In this document: one piece after another, positions 1 to 7,370 of the stretch
Layout: every line of letters starts with the position of its first letter
Numbering within the stretch: position 1 is the stretch's first letter
NCBI RefSeq assembly: GCF_000159015.1
Contig: NZ_DS999545.1
Coordinates: 124,001 to 188,000, forward strand
Direction of reading: 5' to 3'
Source: Gleimia coleocanis DSM 15436
GTDB taxonomy: Bacteria; Actinomycetota; Actinomycetes; Actinomycetales; Actinomycetaceae
DNA: 64,000 nt
Program-made: the position numbers and the translations under genes
Notes under the pieces: model-generated
The model's database searches: none
The model's input: the letters and a program-made list of their open reading frames with translations, nothing else
Told to the model about the DNA's origin: nothing

Positions 1-485
1 TATTCACCTTTGACCCGGTCCTAGCTACCCAGCTTGGCTTCAGCCCACGTATCCTCACCCCGTTGCTCATGGGCGCAGCAACCATCGCTATCGTCATAGG
101 CGTAAAAGCAGTTGGCTTAATCTTGATGATTGCCTTCGCGATTATGCCAGCAGCTGCTGCACGCCAGTGGACGAAACGACTTTCCAGCATGGTGGCATTA
201 GCTGCGCTAATTGGAGGTGTATCGGGCGCCCTCGGATCATTCCTCTCTGTAAATATGGGCAAAGTGCCAACCGGCCCAATCGTGGTAATCATTCTCTTCG
301 TAATCTTCCTGCTATCCATCACTTTCGCGCCAGAACGTTCCATGCTACGTCGCTCAGTGATGCGTCGCGCGAAAGCCCGCGAACTCGCTGCAATCGCACG
401 CGGAGAGATCACTTATGAAGAAGCTCGCGCATTAAATAACCAGCCAGACTTTGCACGCACTGGCCAGGAAGTAGAGGGCAACTAA
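1..485 (+). CDS. Metal-ion ABC transporter permease, 5'-truncated by window edge
   Basis: C-terminal part of an integral-membrane permease of the ZnuB/MntB/TroC family (ABC-3 type), which forms the channel of a Mn/Zn/Fe importer. The first complete codon is base 3, and the frame is open from there (FTFDPVLATQLGFSP), a typical cytoplasmic 'FDP..A..G' loop followed by hydrophobic helices (IAIVIGVKAVGLILMIAFAI). The tail after the last helix is charged and about 50 residues long. The stop overlaps the ATG of the next permease (TAATG), so the two are translationally coupled; paired permeases are typical of Tro/Mnt operons. The ATPase and binding protein would lie upstream, outside the window. The metal cannot be told from the permease alone. 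Confidence 0.9.
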   Translation, partial: FTFDPVLATQLGFSPRILTPLLMGAATIAIVIGVKAVGLILMIAFAIMPAAAARQWTKRLSSMVALAALIGGVSGALGSFLSVNMGKVPTGPIVVIILFVIFLLSITFAPERSMLRRSVMRRAKARELAAIARGEITYEEARALNNQPDFARTGQEVEGN

Positions 486-1369
486 TGTCATTCGTTGTTT
501 CTGTTGCACTGCTGGCAGTTATCACCGGTATCACCTGTGCACTACCAGGCACCTTCCTGGTATTGCGTCACCAGTCAATGCTGATTGATGCCATGTCCCA
601 CGCGGTACTTCCCGGTATCGTGATTGGTGCGCTTCTTTCAGGTACTACCAGCTCACCCATCATGATCGTAATCGCTTCAGCGCTAGGTATGCTGGTAGTT
701 ATTGGTGCAGAAAAACTCCGTAACACTGGTTTAATTGCGGGGGACGCGAACCAGGGTCTGATTTTCCCAGTTCTTTTCGCAATCGGCATTATCTTACTGT
801 CAACGATTCTTTCTAACGTCCACATCTGTGAAGACACGGTTTTGACCGGTGATATCAACTTGATGGCGTTGGAAGCCGAGCACCTGATTCATAACAACCT
901 GGATTTTGGTCCTCGGACTATGTGGGTGCTGCTGTTTGTTTTTGCCTTGAACGCTCTTTACATTGGGGTTACTTACCGTGTTTTGAAGCTAGCAACTTTT
1001 GATCCGATGCTGGCGCGTACCATGGGGTTCCCAGTGCGTCTTGTAGAGTACGGTTTGATGCTACTGGTGTCGATGACCGTGGTAGTGGCTTTTAATACGG
1101 CTGGCGCCATTTTGGTGGTGGCGTTGATGGTAGTTCCACCGGCTACGGCGTTGCTGGTGTCAAAGACTTTACCGCAGATGATTGGGTTGAGTTTGCTGAT
1201 TGCTGCGTTGACGTCTTTGACGGGCTTCTGGGTGGCTTTTGAGTTTGACTTAGCTACTTCTGCAATGATGGCAGTAGTGGATGGCGTTGTTTTCTTAGCT
1301 GTGTTCATGGGAACGAAATGTTTGGCGCGTTTTAAGGGGCGTCAGGCACTGTTGGCATTGCAGGCTTAG
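485..1369 (+). CDS. Metal-ion ABC transporter permease
   Basis: Second membrane subunit of the same metal importer, 294 aa, normal length for the ABC-3 (ZnuB/MntB/TroD) family. It starts with the ATG that overlaps the upstream stop. The conserved early motif DAMSHAVLPGIVIG is present, as is the 'LATFDPMLARTMGFP' loop, with about eight hydrophobic segments. The CEDTVLTGDI loop resembles iron/manganese-type permeases, so Mn is the likelier substrate, but this is inference. Codon choice shifts within the gene: the first third favours C/A-ending codons and the last third G/T-ending ones. A terminator follows directly. Confidence 0.93.
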   Translation: MSFVVSVALLAVITGITCALPGTFLVLRHQSMLIDAMSHAVLPGIVIGALLSGTTSSPIMIVIASALGMLVVIGAEKLRNTGLIAGDANQGLIFPVLFAIGIILLSTILSNVHICEDTVLTGDINLMALEAEHLIHNNLDFGPRTMWVLLFVFALNALYIGVTYRVLKLATFDPMLARTMGFPVRLVEYGLMLLVSMTVVVAFNTAGAILVVALMVVPPATALLVSKTLPQMIGLSLLIAALTSLTGFWVAFEFDLATSAMMAVVDGVVFLAVFMGTKCLARFKGRQALLALQA

Positions 1370-1385
1370 TTCTGTTTGTTTGGGG

Positions 1386-1420
1386 CGGGGGATGCACGTT
1401 CGGTGCGTCCCCCGTTTCTT
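1386..1420 (+). terminator. Rho-independent terminator of the metal permease operon
   Basis: Perfect 12-bp stem (CGGGGGATGCAC at 1386-1397 and GTGCGTCCCCCG at 1403-1414) with a 5-nt loop, followed by TTTCTTTT. Confidence 0.85.
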
Positions 1421-1519
1421 TTCCCGAGGGCGTTCATAAATGTGGTCAGGGATACACTCTATCGATTTTGTGTTTCAGGAGTTGGGGTATTAAACTTATA
1501 TAGTCAGCTGATGACGCAA

Positions 1520-1595
1520 GCGCTCGTAGCTCAATGGATAGAGCATCTGACTACGGATCAGAAGGTTGGGGGTTCGAGTCCCTTCGAGCGCGCCA
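1520..1595 (+). tRNA. tRNA-Arg(ACG), site of prophage integration
   Basis: Cloverleaf can be drawn by hand: acceptor GCGCTCG (1520-1526) pairs perfectly with CGAGCGC (1585-1591); D-stem GCTC/GAGC; anticodon stem TCTGA/TCAGA around loop CTACGGA (anticodon ACG, reads CGU/CGC); T-loop TTCGAGT; discriminator G at 1592 and encoded CCA at 1593-1595. TATA-rich sequence just upstream (around 1495-1503) could be its -10. The 3' half from 1559 is the phage attachment core, so integration rebuilds a complete tRNA. Confidence 0.95.
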
Positions 1596-1904
1596 CCCGC
1601 CCGCTTGGTGAATCTCACCGGTCGGGCGGTTTTTGTTGTACCACCGGTCATACCCGGCGGGTGGTGTAACTAGTTCCGCAACTGTTACATTAAGTACATG
1701 GGCAACGTAGCCCAATTCCTCCAGCTTCCAGGCGCGCATTTCATTCCATTTTTGAGACACGGTAGGTTGTTTCATTCCAAGTGCGCGTGCCAAATCTGAC
1801 TGACTCCAATTTAAGCGCGCCGCAAAAGCGCGAATATTTGAAGCCACAACGGCAGCTAAATCTGGAATTTCTGTTAGTTCAGGTGTGATAGAAAATGTTT
1901 TCAT
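1551..1904 (-). CDS. Prophage repressor (HTH, Cro/C1 type), C-terminus set by attL
   Basis: 117-aa DNA-binding protein. A helix-turn-helix lies at about residues 34-55 (SQSDLARALGMKQPTVSQKW), so it is the likely immunity repressor. It is transcribed leftward, divergent from the cro-like gene at 2008. The last third (after PPAGYDRWY) is antisense to the tRNA terminator and the tRNA 3' end, and the frame stops two codons beyond the 35-bp core. In the excised phage the core is joined to the sequence left of 17170. The frame then continues for 25 codons, ending ...CFTLAA and stopping at 17093-17095 inside the integrase start (ATGA). The phage form would thus be 140 aa with an ssrA-like tail and the prophage form 117 aa without it, as in mycobacteriophage BPs-type integration-dependent immunity. 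The HTH is visible; the role and instability are inferred. Confidence 0.85.
   Translation of the reverse strand: MKTFSITPELTEIPDLAAVVASNIRAFAARLNWSQSDLARALGMKQPTVSQKWNEMRAWKLEELGYVAHVLNVTVAELVTPPAGYDRWYNKNRPTGEIHQAGGWRARRDSNPQPSDP
1559..1593. repeat. attL core (35 bp)
   Basis: Identical to 17170-17204. Covers the 3' part of tRNA-Arg from the end of the anticodon stem to the first C of CCA. Near-identity continues about 45 bp further through a terminator, with scattered mismatches. Confidence 0.95.
1597..1634 (+). terminator. Phage-borne copy of the tRNA-Arg terminator
   Basis: Stem CCGCCCG (1597-1603) / CGGGCGG (1623-1629) with inner TGGTGA/TCACCG pairing, then T5. It lies right of the attL core, so it arrived with the phage, and it closely matches the host terminator now displaced to 17209. 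It also lies inside the repressor reading frame (opposite strand). Confidence 0.8.
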
Positions 1905-2007
1905 AGTAAAAGTTTACGTCAAAATGACATAGAATAAAAGCTTTTTGAAAAACTTAACACGGCGTGTTGCGTGTTGGATTATCACAAAACGAAATAAACT
2001 TTGTCAT
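1905..2007. promoter_or_regulatory. Divergent repressor/cro control region
   Basis: About 100-bp AT-rich gap between the leftward repressor and rightward cro-like gene. It holds an inverted repeat AACAC-GGC-GTGTT (1956-1968) and several TGACAT/TGTCAT half-sites (around 1924, 2003 and 2009), candidate operators. A leftward TATTCT -10 may lie near 1935. Operator identity is inference. Confidence 0.5.
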
Positions 2008-2232
2008 ATGTCATACACGCAGAAAGTTATTTCAACAGCAGTTCTTTCACATATAACTCGCTTTAAGTTGACCCGCGCCCAAATGGCAATGAAGTTAGGT
2101 TTAAGCCTCGCAGGCTTAAACAGCAAAATTTATTCACGTCGTTATTGGAACATGAACGACCTCGATCGCCTTACTGCTCTTGGCGTAATCGAACTTGTTA
2201 CCTCTGTAGATGTGATGGAGTCGGCTGAATGA
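2008..2232 (+). CDS. Cro-like HTH protein
   Basis: 74 aa from the ATG at 2008 (MSYTQKVIS...). A longer frame exists upstream, but it has no better start and would cover the operator region. Residues about 20-45 (KLTRAQMAMKLGLSLAGLNSKI) form a helix-turn-helix. As the first rightward gene facing the repressor it is placed like Cro or an excisionase-type control protein. Its stop overlaps the next ATG (ATGA at 2229). Confidence 0.7.
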   Translation: MSYTQKVISTAVLSHITRFKLTRAQMAMKLGLSLAGLNSKIYSRRYWNMNDLDRLTALGVIELVTSVDVMESAE

Positions 2233-2327
2233 CTTGGAAAGAAGCCATGAAGTTACTCGCGGAAGCTTTTTACGCTTCTTATTCACCTTTTTCTCGTTAT
2301 CCAGAGGATGCCACTCGCAATGAGTAA
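2229..2327 (+). CDS. Small phage early protein (32 aa)
   Basis: Short frame starting MTWKEAMKLLAEAFYASYSP and ending RNE. It is supported by ATGA coupling to the upstream cro-like gene and by overlap with the next gene's ATG (ATGAGTAA at 2320-2327). Function unknown. The chain of overlaps is the main evidence that it is translated. Confidence 0.55.
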   Translation: MTWKEAMKLLAEAFYASYSPFSRYPEDATRNE

Positions 2328-2493
2328 GCAAGAAATGATTCAGCAGTTAGAAGCAGTCGAAAAGGCTCTATCTCAGTCTAATGAACGAATTTTTGATATT
2401 CGCAATCGTTTAGACGCTCTAGCTCGTCATAACGAAGCTACACGTCTCCATATTCATTATTTACAGGATGCTTTGAGAGGTGCTGGAAAATGA
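2320..2493 (+). CDS. Small coiled-coil phage protein
   Basis: 57 aa from the ATG at 2320 (MSKQEMIQQLEAVEKALSQS), chosen over an in-frame ATG at 2308 because it overlaps the upstream stop. Heptad-like Leu/Ile spacing over most of its length suggests a coiled coil. It is coupled to the next gene by ATGA (2490). No family recognised. Confidence 0.6.
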   Translation: MSKQEMIQQLEAVEKALSQSNERIFDIRNRLDALARHNEATRLHIHYLQDALRGAGK

Positions 2494-2753
2494 GTGTTCA
2501 TAGTGACATGGTGAATCATGTATACGAGATTGAGCAGGCTACAGAGATTTTCGACAGCCTGGACGTCCTTTATCAATCTGCAACAACTAATCGTACTATT
2601 CGCCCGTGCCAGCTTGCTGCTATCGTTCAGGTTCGTGAGATGGCTTCCAACTTAATCGAGATCCTTGCTCCTCAGTGTCCGTTTTCTCAGAATCGCACGG
2701 TTAACAACTGTTGCGAACAAATCGCACGGGAGTTTAATCGTGAAAATCTCTAA
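2490..2753 (+). CDS. Hypothetical phage early protein
   Basis: 87 aa, starts in an ATGA overlap with the preceding gene. Mostly helical composition with four cysteines (CQLA, CPFS, NCCEQ). No domain recognised. Overlaps the next gene by 14 bp. Confidence 0.6.
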   Translation: MSVHSDMVNHVYEIEQATEIFDSLDVLYQSATTNRTIRPCQLAAIVQVREMASNLIEILAPQCPFSQNRTVNNCCEQIAREFNRENL

Positions 2754-2928
2754 CGAACTCTTGTTTTTCAAGTTCATCATGTTTGCAGTGACGCTTGTTT
2801 GCACTGCTCCAATCCTGTTGTTTGTAAAGCATTCTCTGCTAACTCATACTCTGCTTTTTGCGTTGTTATGGTTTACGAGCGTTGTGTACATTCTGGAATT
2901 TCTAAGGGCTGGTAAGGATGAACACTGA
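2740..2928 (+). CDS. Small membrane protein of the prophage
   Basis: 62 aa from GTG at 2740 (VKISNELLFFKFIMFAV...). Upstream in-frame ATGs lie deep inside the previous gene. Two hydrophobic segments (FKFIMFAVTLVCTAPILLF and TLLFALLWFTSVVYILEF) make a hairpin membrane protein. Its position in the early region rather than beside the lysin argues against a holin; it could be a superinfection or membrane-associated protein. Function unknown. Confidence 0.55.
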   Translation: MKISNELLFFKFIMFAVTLVCTAPILLFVKHSLLTHTLLFALLWFTSVVYILEFLRAGKDEH

Positions 2929-3874
2929 AGAAGTTTTACGCCAGCTTAGTCAGGCAGTACCAGATATTAAACCCGCTCCAGCTCAGAAGAGGGTCACAGC
3001 GTATTGGAAACTTCCTGACTTGATTACTGCGTTGTCCTCTGCCGGTTGGGGTGAGCTTTCTGGTCGCAAATGGCAAGGGCTTCGCACTATCCTGCACGCT
3101 CTGACTGCAAAGCTTGACCATCGTTCAGGTGAAGGCTTTTCTACGGCTTTCCAGATTGCCGATGCTGCTGGCTTGTCGGAACGATGGACCCGCCATTGCC
3201 TGACCGAGTTAGAAGAGCTTGGGCTTCTCAGTTGGAAGCGTGGTGGCATTCTGCGTGGAAACCGACAGCCATCTTACTTCCGAGTAAACAAGAAAGCCTT
3301 AGCTCAACTGGTACGTGACGCGCGAGCTAACCGGCGCGTTCGCTTCATGCGACGCTCTGCCGAGTTCGCTGTGAGGCTTTCTCAGCTTCGTAAAAACACG
3401 GTATTCCGCGGAAAAGTCAAAGAGTTACCGGCACTGAATGCTAACCCACCTCACCTAAAGGTGGAGGTCTATGCACCGACCTCCGCCGGTGTAAAAGTTC
3501 CTCCGACGAAAGGTAATGAAATGATTGATTATCCTGTACCTCGACCTAAGAATTGGACTGATCGTTGTCCGCACTTTGGCACAGCAGACCCCAAGATTAT
3601 TGTGACCTGTCCTGAATGCAGGCTATCTTCACTGTCTACTGATGAAATGGCTGAATACGATGGTTTACTCCGCAAGGCTGAACGTGAAGCAGAAAGATTA
3701 GAACAGCCCATGCAAGCTACTGCAGAAGACCTAGCTCATGAACAGTTTATGAACTACTACTATCCAGAGCTATCAGGAGCTAAGAGAGCTGTTGCCTACG
3801 CTAGCGATCTCCGTAAAGGTAAAGTGCCTAGTTTCAACCAATGGTACGCAGAACAGTTGGGGGTAGAACGATGA
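2918..3874 (+). CDS. Winged-helix phage protein, possible replication/regulatory protein
   Basis: 318 aa. Residues about 55-120 look like a winged helix (FSTAFQIADAAGLSERWTRHCLTELEELGLLSWKRGG...), similar to the HTH of actinophage replication or transcription proteins. The middle is Arg-rich (ARANRRVRFMRRSAEF). A CPHFG...CPEC cluster around residues 215-235 could bind zinc. As the largest early gene and the only candidate for replication in this tiny phage, it may be the initiator, which is inference. It overlaps the next gene by ATGA (3871). Confidence 0.65.
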   Translation: MNTEEVLRQLSQAVPDIKPAPAQKRVTAYWKLPDLITALSSAGWGELSGRKWQGLRTILHALTAKLDHRSGEGFSTAFQIADAAGLSERWTRHCLTELEELGLLSWKRGGILRGNRQPSYFRVNKKALAQLVRDARANRRVRFMRRSAEFAVRLSQLRKNTVFRGKVKELPALNANPPHLKVEVYAPTSAGVKVPPTKGNEMIDYPVPRPKNWTDRCPHFGTADPKIIVTCPECRLSSLSTDEMAEYDGLLRKAEREAERLEQPMQATAEDLAHEQFMNYYYPELSGAKRAVAYASDLRKGKVPSFNQWYAEQLGVER

Positions 3875-4146
3875 AATGGCACGGAGACACGTCTAGTAAA
3901 ATACTCCGGTTGGTAATGGCTACCTACGGCTGGCAATGCCACCTGTGCGGGCTACCGATTGACCCAGACGCTAGACCTAGGACACCGGAATACATGAGCG
4001 CTGACCACCTCATACCTCAGTCGCTTGGTGGAACACACACATTAGACAATCTCCGCCCCGCTCATATGGGATGTAACGCTAGTCGAGGGAACAAGCCAAT
4101 CAAACGCCCCGCGCGCCGTGCTTGGCAGTCTAATGCTTGGCAGTAG
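3871..4146 (+). CDS. HNH endonuclease
   Basis: 91 aa from the ATG overlapping the upstream stop. Shows the HNH signature: CHLC near residue 25, SADHLIPQSLGG, DNLRPAHMGCNASRGN (second His, Asn and Cys of the zinc knuckle). HNH proteins next to the terminase are common in HK97-type phages, where they assist genome cleavage at cos. The position just before the terminase genes fits that role. Confidence 0.85.
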   Translation: MKWHGDTSSKILRLVMATYGWQCHLCGLPIDPDARPRTPEYMSADHLIPQSLGGTHTLDNLRPAHMGCNASRGNKPIKRPARRAWQSNAWQ

Positions 4147-4245
4147 CCCGTTTTTCTGATTATGTCCCGGCTTCATCCCCGCCCCACCCCAAAGTTTTCC
4201 CCCCGCACCCCCTTAAAATGGCTTGAACCAGCCTAAGACTCACTG
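4147..4245. other. C-rich gap, candidate cos region
   Basis: Non-coding gap between HNH and terminase with runs of C (GCCCCACCCC, TTTTCCCCCCGCACCCCC). Cos sites of actinophages often lie here and are GC-rich. No cleavage site can be shown from the prophage sequence. Confidence 0.3.
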
Positions 4246-4602
4246 ATGTTTACTGATATGCCACTTTTCGAGATTGAAACAGACCCAGAACCCCCAGTAG
4301 ATGATACCCCGGGAGAGTTGGAAACCGCCGCCGTTAAGCTATTCGCTGATTTGGAGACGGCGGGGCTAATGGGAGCATTAGAACAAGCTAAGAAACCAGC
4401 ACTATTAGCAACCGCGCGGGGACTTGATAAGGGACTTGCAGCCGTAAAGGTTAGCGTTGCCACCGCCAACATGTTCAAGCAGTACATGGAGACGTTAGAG
4501 CAGTTACCGAAAATACGCACTAGCGGAAACACCGACCTAGACGCTCTAGACCAGACATTGCAAGCCCTTACCCGTGAAGCACTCTCCGAGGTAGACCAAT
4601 GA
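4246..4602 (+). CDS. terS: Probable terminase small subunit
   Basis: 118 aa, acidic Pro-rich N-terminus, then a helical region (LETAAVKLFADLETAGLMGALEQAKKPALLA...). It sits immediately upstream of, and coupled by ATGA to, the large terminase. Size and position fit the DNA-recognition subunit of the packaging motor; sequence resemblance is weak, so the call rests mainly on synteny. Confidence 0.65.
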   Translation: MFTDMPLFEIETDPEPPVDDTPGELETAAVKLFADLETAGLMGALEQAKKPALLATARGLDKGLAAVKVSVATANMFKQYMETLEQLPKIRTSGNTDLDALDQTLQALTREALSEVDQ

Positions 4603-6005
4603 CAACCGCTAAATACGCAACTCAGCTTATCCCAGGTATTCCACATTTTGGCCGGCGCGTTGCAGCAGTCGCAGAATACCTAGGGACGCCCCTAATGCCT
4701 TGGCAACAGCAGGTAGCTAATGTAGTTACTCAGATTGACCCGAACACACCGGGAGCTTGGAAATACCCCACCGTAATAGTCAGTGTTCCAAGGCAGGCGG
4801 GTAAGACCGCGTTACTACGCGCCCTAGCAGTAGATAGAATGCTAGCTTACAACAGTCACGAGATTTTAATGACTGCGCAGACCGGTAAAGATGCGCGTAA
4901 ACGGTGGAAACAGATCATCACAGCGCTAGACGTAGAAAAAAAACATGATTCTTTCAAAGTACGCGAAGCCCAGGGGAGCGAACGTATCGAATACCTACGC
5001 AGGGGTAGCTATATCAGCCCTTTTGCGCCCACCCCTAAAAGCGTCCACGGCGATAGCTTACACATGGTCACTATTGATGAAGCCTGGGCTTTTGATGAAG
5101 CTAGCGGGCTAGCGTTAGAAGCCGCTATCAACCCTACCCAGCTCACTATCCTAGATAGCCAGATGATTGTAGTATCCACCAAAGGAACGGGCAACAGCGC
5201 GTACCTTAACCGGTTGATTCAACAAGGACGGCAAGCCGTTACTGATCCTATGGCCAGCGTCGCTTACTTCGAGTGGAGCGCTGACCCTGACGCAGTACGG
5301 GAAAACCCATACAGCCCCCAAGCCATTAGCTTCCACCCCGCTTTAGGACACACCCAAGATGAGAAAAAAATCTTGAAACTAGCAGAATCATCAACTCTAG
5401 CCAGCTGGAAACGCGGAATCTTAAACCTTGATGAGGAAACCACCGGGGGTATCGCAGTAATACCCTTGGAAATCTGGGAGCGCCTTAACGATGGACACCC
5501 CGCGCCACCCGCTTCACCCTCAACCGTTGAAATAGCGTTTGACGTATCCAAGGACGGGGACGGCGCTAGCATTGCGGCCGCTTGGAAAGACCCCGCAGGC
5601 ATCCACACTAGCCTAATGTACTCAGCACCCGGCACGGCGTGGCTACGCCCTAAACTAGCTGAACTCTACCAACGCGGATACACGCGCATAACCGCAGACG
5701 ATTCGGGGACTAACAGAACCATTATCCAAGACCTTTTAGAACGCCACAGCATTAGAGTTAAAACCTTGAGCGCCAGAGAATATGCCACCGCATGCCAGGC
5801 GCTGATAGACCGGGTTAAAAGCGGTGAAATCACCCACGATAACGCGCTACCGGTCTTGGAGCAGTTACCCGCCCTGGTAGCTATGCCAATCAGTAACACT
5901 TTGGCTTTCAGCGTGAAACACTCTACCGGGGCTATCGATACCGTTAGGGCAACCGCTTTAGCGGTTTACCGCGCCGCTGCTCAAACCCCGCTAGGAATCT
6001 TCTAA
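4599..6005 (+). CDS. terL: Terminase large subunit
   Basis: 468-aa packaging motor of the Terminase_1 type. ATPase domain: Walker A-like SVPRQAGKT near residues 62-70, the 'adenine' region WQQQV at 35, Walker B VTIDEAW at about 157-163. C-terminal nuclease domain begins near AFDVSKDGDGASIAA (about 310, first metal Asp) with a second acidic cluster at TADDSGTN. It threads DNA into the prohead through the portal at 6255. ATGA overlap with the small subunit. Length is normal. Confidence 0.93.
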   Translation: MTTAKYATQLIPGIPHFGRRVAAVAEYLGTPLMPWQQQVANVVTQIDPNTPGAWKYPTVIVSVPRQAGKTALLRALAVDRMLAYNSHEILMTAQTGKDARKRWKQIITALDVEKKHDSFKVREAQGSERIEYLRRGSYISPFAPTPKSVHGDSLHMVTIDEAWAFDEASGLALEAAINPTQLTILDSQMIVVSTKGTGNSAYLNRLIQQGRQAVTDPMASVAYFEWSADPDAVRENPYSPQAISFHPALGHTQDEKKILKLAESSTLASWKRGILNLDEETTGGIAVIPLEIWERLNDGHPAPPASPSTVEIAFDVSKDGDGASIAAAWKDPAGIHTSLMYSAPGTAWLRPKLAELYQRGYTRITADDSGTNRTIIQDLLERHSIRVKTLSAREYATACQALIDRVKSGEITHDNALPVLEQLPALVAMPISNTLAFSVKHSTGAIDTVRATALAVYRAAAQTPLGIF

Positions 6006-6205
6006 TGTACGAAAAACACCATTACATACGCCTTGATGTTTCCGAAAAGACCTATCTAGCCGTTTGTCGTTGCGGTTGGAGATCAGACTGTTTAACCAGT
6101 CTCACCGCGTTTAACCGTGTCGTAGCTCAACACCGGGAACTAATCGAAATCGAAAGACAATACCGGCGCGCGAACAAGCAACCCCGCCGATACCGTAGGC
6201 CGTGA
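6005..6205 (+). CDS. Small Cys/His phage protein
   Basis: 66 aa, TAATG overlap with terL. Contains CRCGWRSDC and a basic Arg-rich tail (RRANKQPRRYRRP); possibly a zinc- and nucleic-acid-binding protein. Sits between terminase and portal, where small head accessory genes occur. No family assigned. Confidence 0.6.
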   Translation: MYEKHHYIRLDVSEKTYLAVCRCGWRSDCLTSLTAFNRVVAQHRELIEIERQYRRANKQPRRYRRP

Positions 6206-6254
6206 CACGCCGGGGCGAGGGGAGAAACGTGGTAAAAATTATAATATCCCAGTC

Positions 6255-7370
6255 ATGAAGTTCATGAAGCTAATCGGACTGGAAAAACGCAATGCCGCGC
6301 CCCGTGTAGAAGTAGTTGATTACACGCCCACCCCCATGCGTATTCCAGCGCGTGCCGAAACAGGCTACCAAGGATTACCCGCTGTTTTTCGCGCTGCTTC
6401 AATCTTGCAAACCGCTGCTCAACAACTAAGCCTAGACGCATGGCGCAACGGTCAACAGCTAACCGGCGAAAGCATGCCAACGGCTTTAGCGCGCCCGTGG
6501 GACTACGACACCCAGCGCGACCTAATCGCCGACCTAATGGGGAGCATGATTTTCACCGGAAACGCCTACGCTTTAGCTATTAGGAACAAGTACGGCGAGC
6601 TAACCGGTATCCGAGTACTAAACCCTAACGAATGCACACCCCGACTTAACTCAATTAACGGGGTACGGTGGACGGAATACGACGGAAAAGCATACCGCGC
6701 TAACGACCTAGCACACGCGCGGTTTATGCACATGCCAGGGCAACCCGCCGGCTTATCTGCTATCGGTTTCGCCCGTAAAACCCTAGAACGCGCACATCAA
6801 ATCGCAGATGCCGGCGCGCACATCTTCGAGCGCGGGGGAATACCAACCGGTATCCTAACCACCAATCAACCCATTAACGCAGAAACCGCTAAAGCTGCTA
6901 AAGACGCTTGGAATGAAAGTAACTCAACCCTAAACGGCGTGGCCGTCCTAGGTGATGGAATCACCTACAGCCCTGTAACCATTAGCCCAGCTGACGCTCA
7001 ATTCTTAGAATCACAAAAATACTCTGATGCACAAATAGCCATGCTTTTCGGTGTACCACCGCACCTAATGGGTATTGCCTTAGACGGCTCTAGCATGACG
7101 TACCAGAACTTGCAGGACGGTAATACAAGCTTCATGCAATGGACGGTATCTCTATATCTTTCTGAGATTGAAAACGCGTTAAGCAAGCTACTACCCCGCG
7201 GAATGGTAACGCGGTTTAACTACGACGCTGTTCTCCGCCCTGACGCGAAAAAGCGCATGGAAACCCACACCCTAGCTATTAACGCCGGAATCTATACACC
7301 CGAGTACGCGGCCGTTGAGATTGAGGGACTACCAGCACACGCCCTAACCAAACTAGGAGAAAAAGAATAA
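6255..7370 (+). CDS. Phage portal protein (HK97 family)
   Basis: 371 aa. Forms the dodecameric ring at the capsid vertex for DNA entry and exit. Recognisable by GLPAVFRAASILQTAAQQLSL at the N-terminus, the GNAYALAIRNKYGELTGIRVLNP core, and the 'SDAQIAMLFGVPPHLMG...SSMTYQN' segment typical of HK97-type portals. Slightly short for the family. A 49-bp gap upstream holds TATAAT (about 6238) and no strong ribosome site; an ATG nine bases later is an alternative start. Overlaps the capsid gene at ATAATG. Confidence 0.92.
   Translation: MKFMKLIGLEKRNAAPRVEVVDYTPTPMRIPARAETGYQGLPAVFRAASILQTAAQQLSLDAWRNGQQLTGESMPTALARPWDYDTQRDLIADLMGSMIFTGNAYALAIRNKYGELTGIRVLNPNECTPRLNSINGVRWTEYDGKAYRANDLAHARFMHMPGQPAGLSAIGFARKTLERAHQIADAGAHIFERGGIPTGILTTNQPINAETAKAAKDAWNESNSTLNGVAVLGDGITYSPVTISPADAQFLESQKYSDAQIAMLFGVPPHLMGIALDGSSMTYQNLQDGNTSFMQWTVSLYLSEIENALSKLLPRGMVTRFNYDAVLRPDAKKRMETHTLAINAGIYTPEYAAVEIEGLPAHALTKLGEKE

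Noticed and set aside
1376-1669. Plus-strand open frame across the tRNA ending in ...VAQWIEHLTTDQKVGG
   Set aside because: This is the well-known false peptide from translating a tRNA gene; the region is a terminator plus tRNA.
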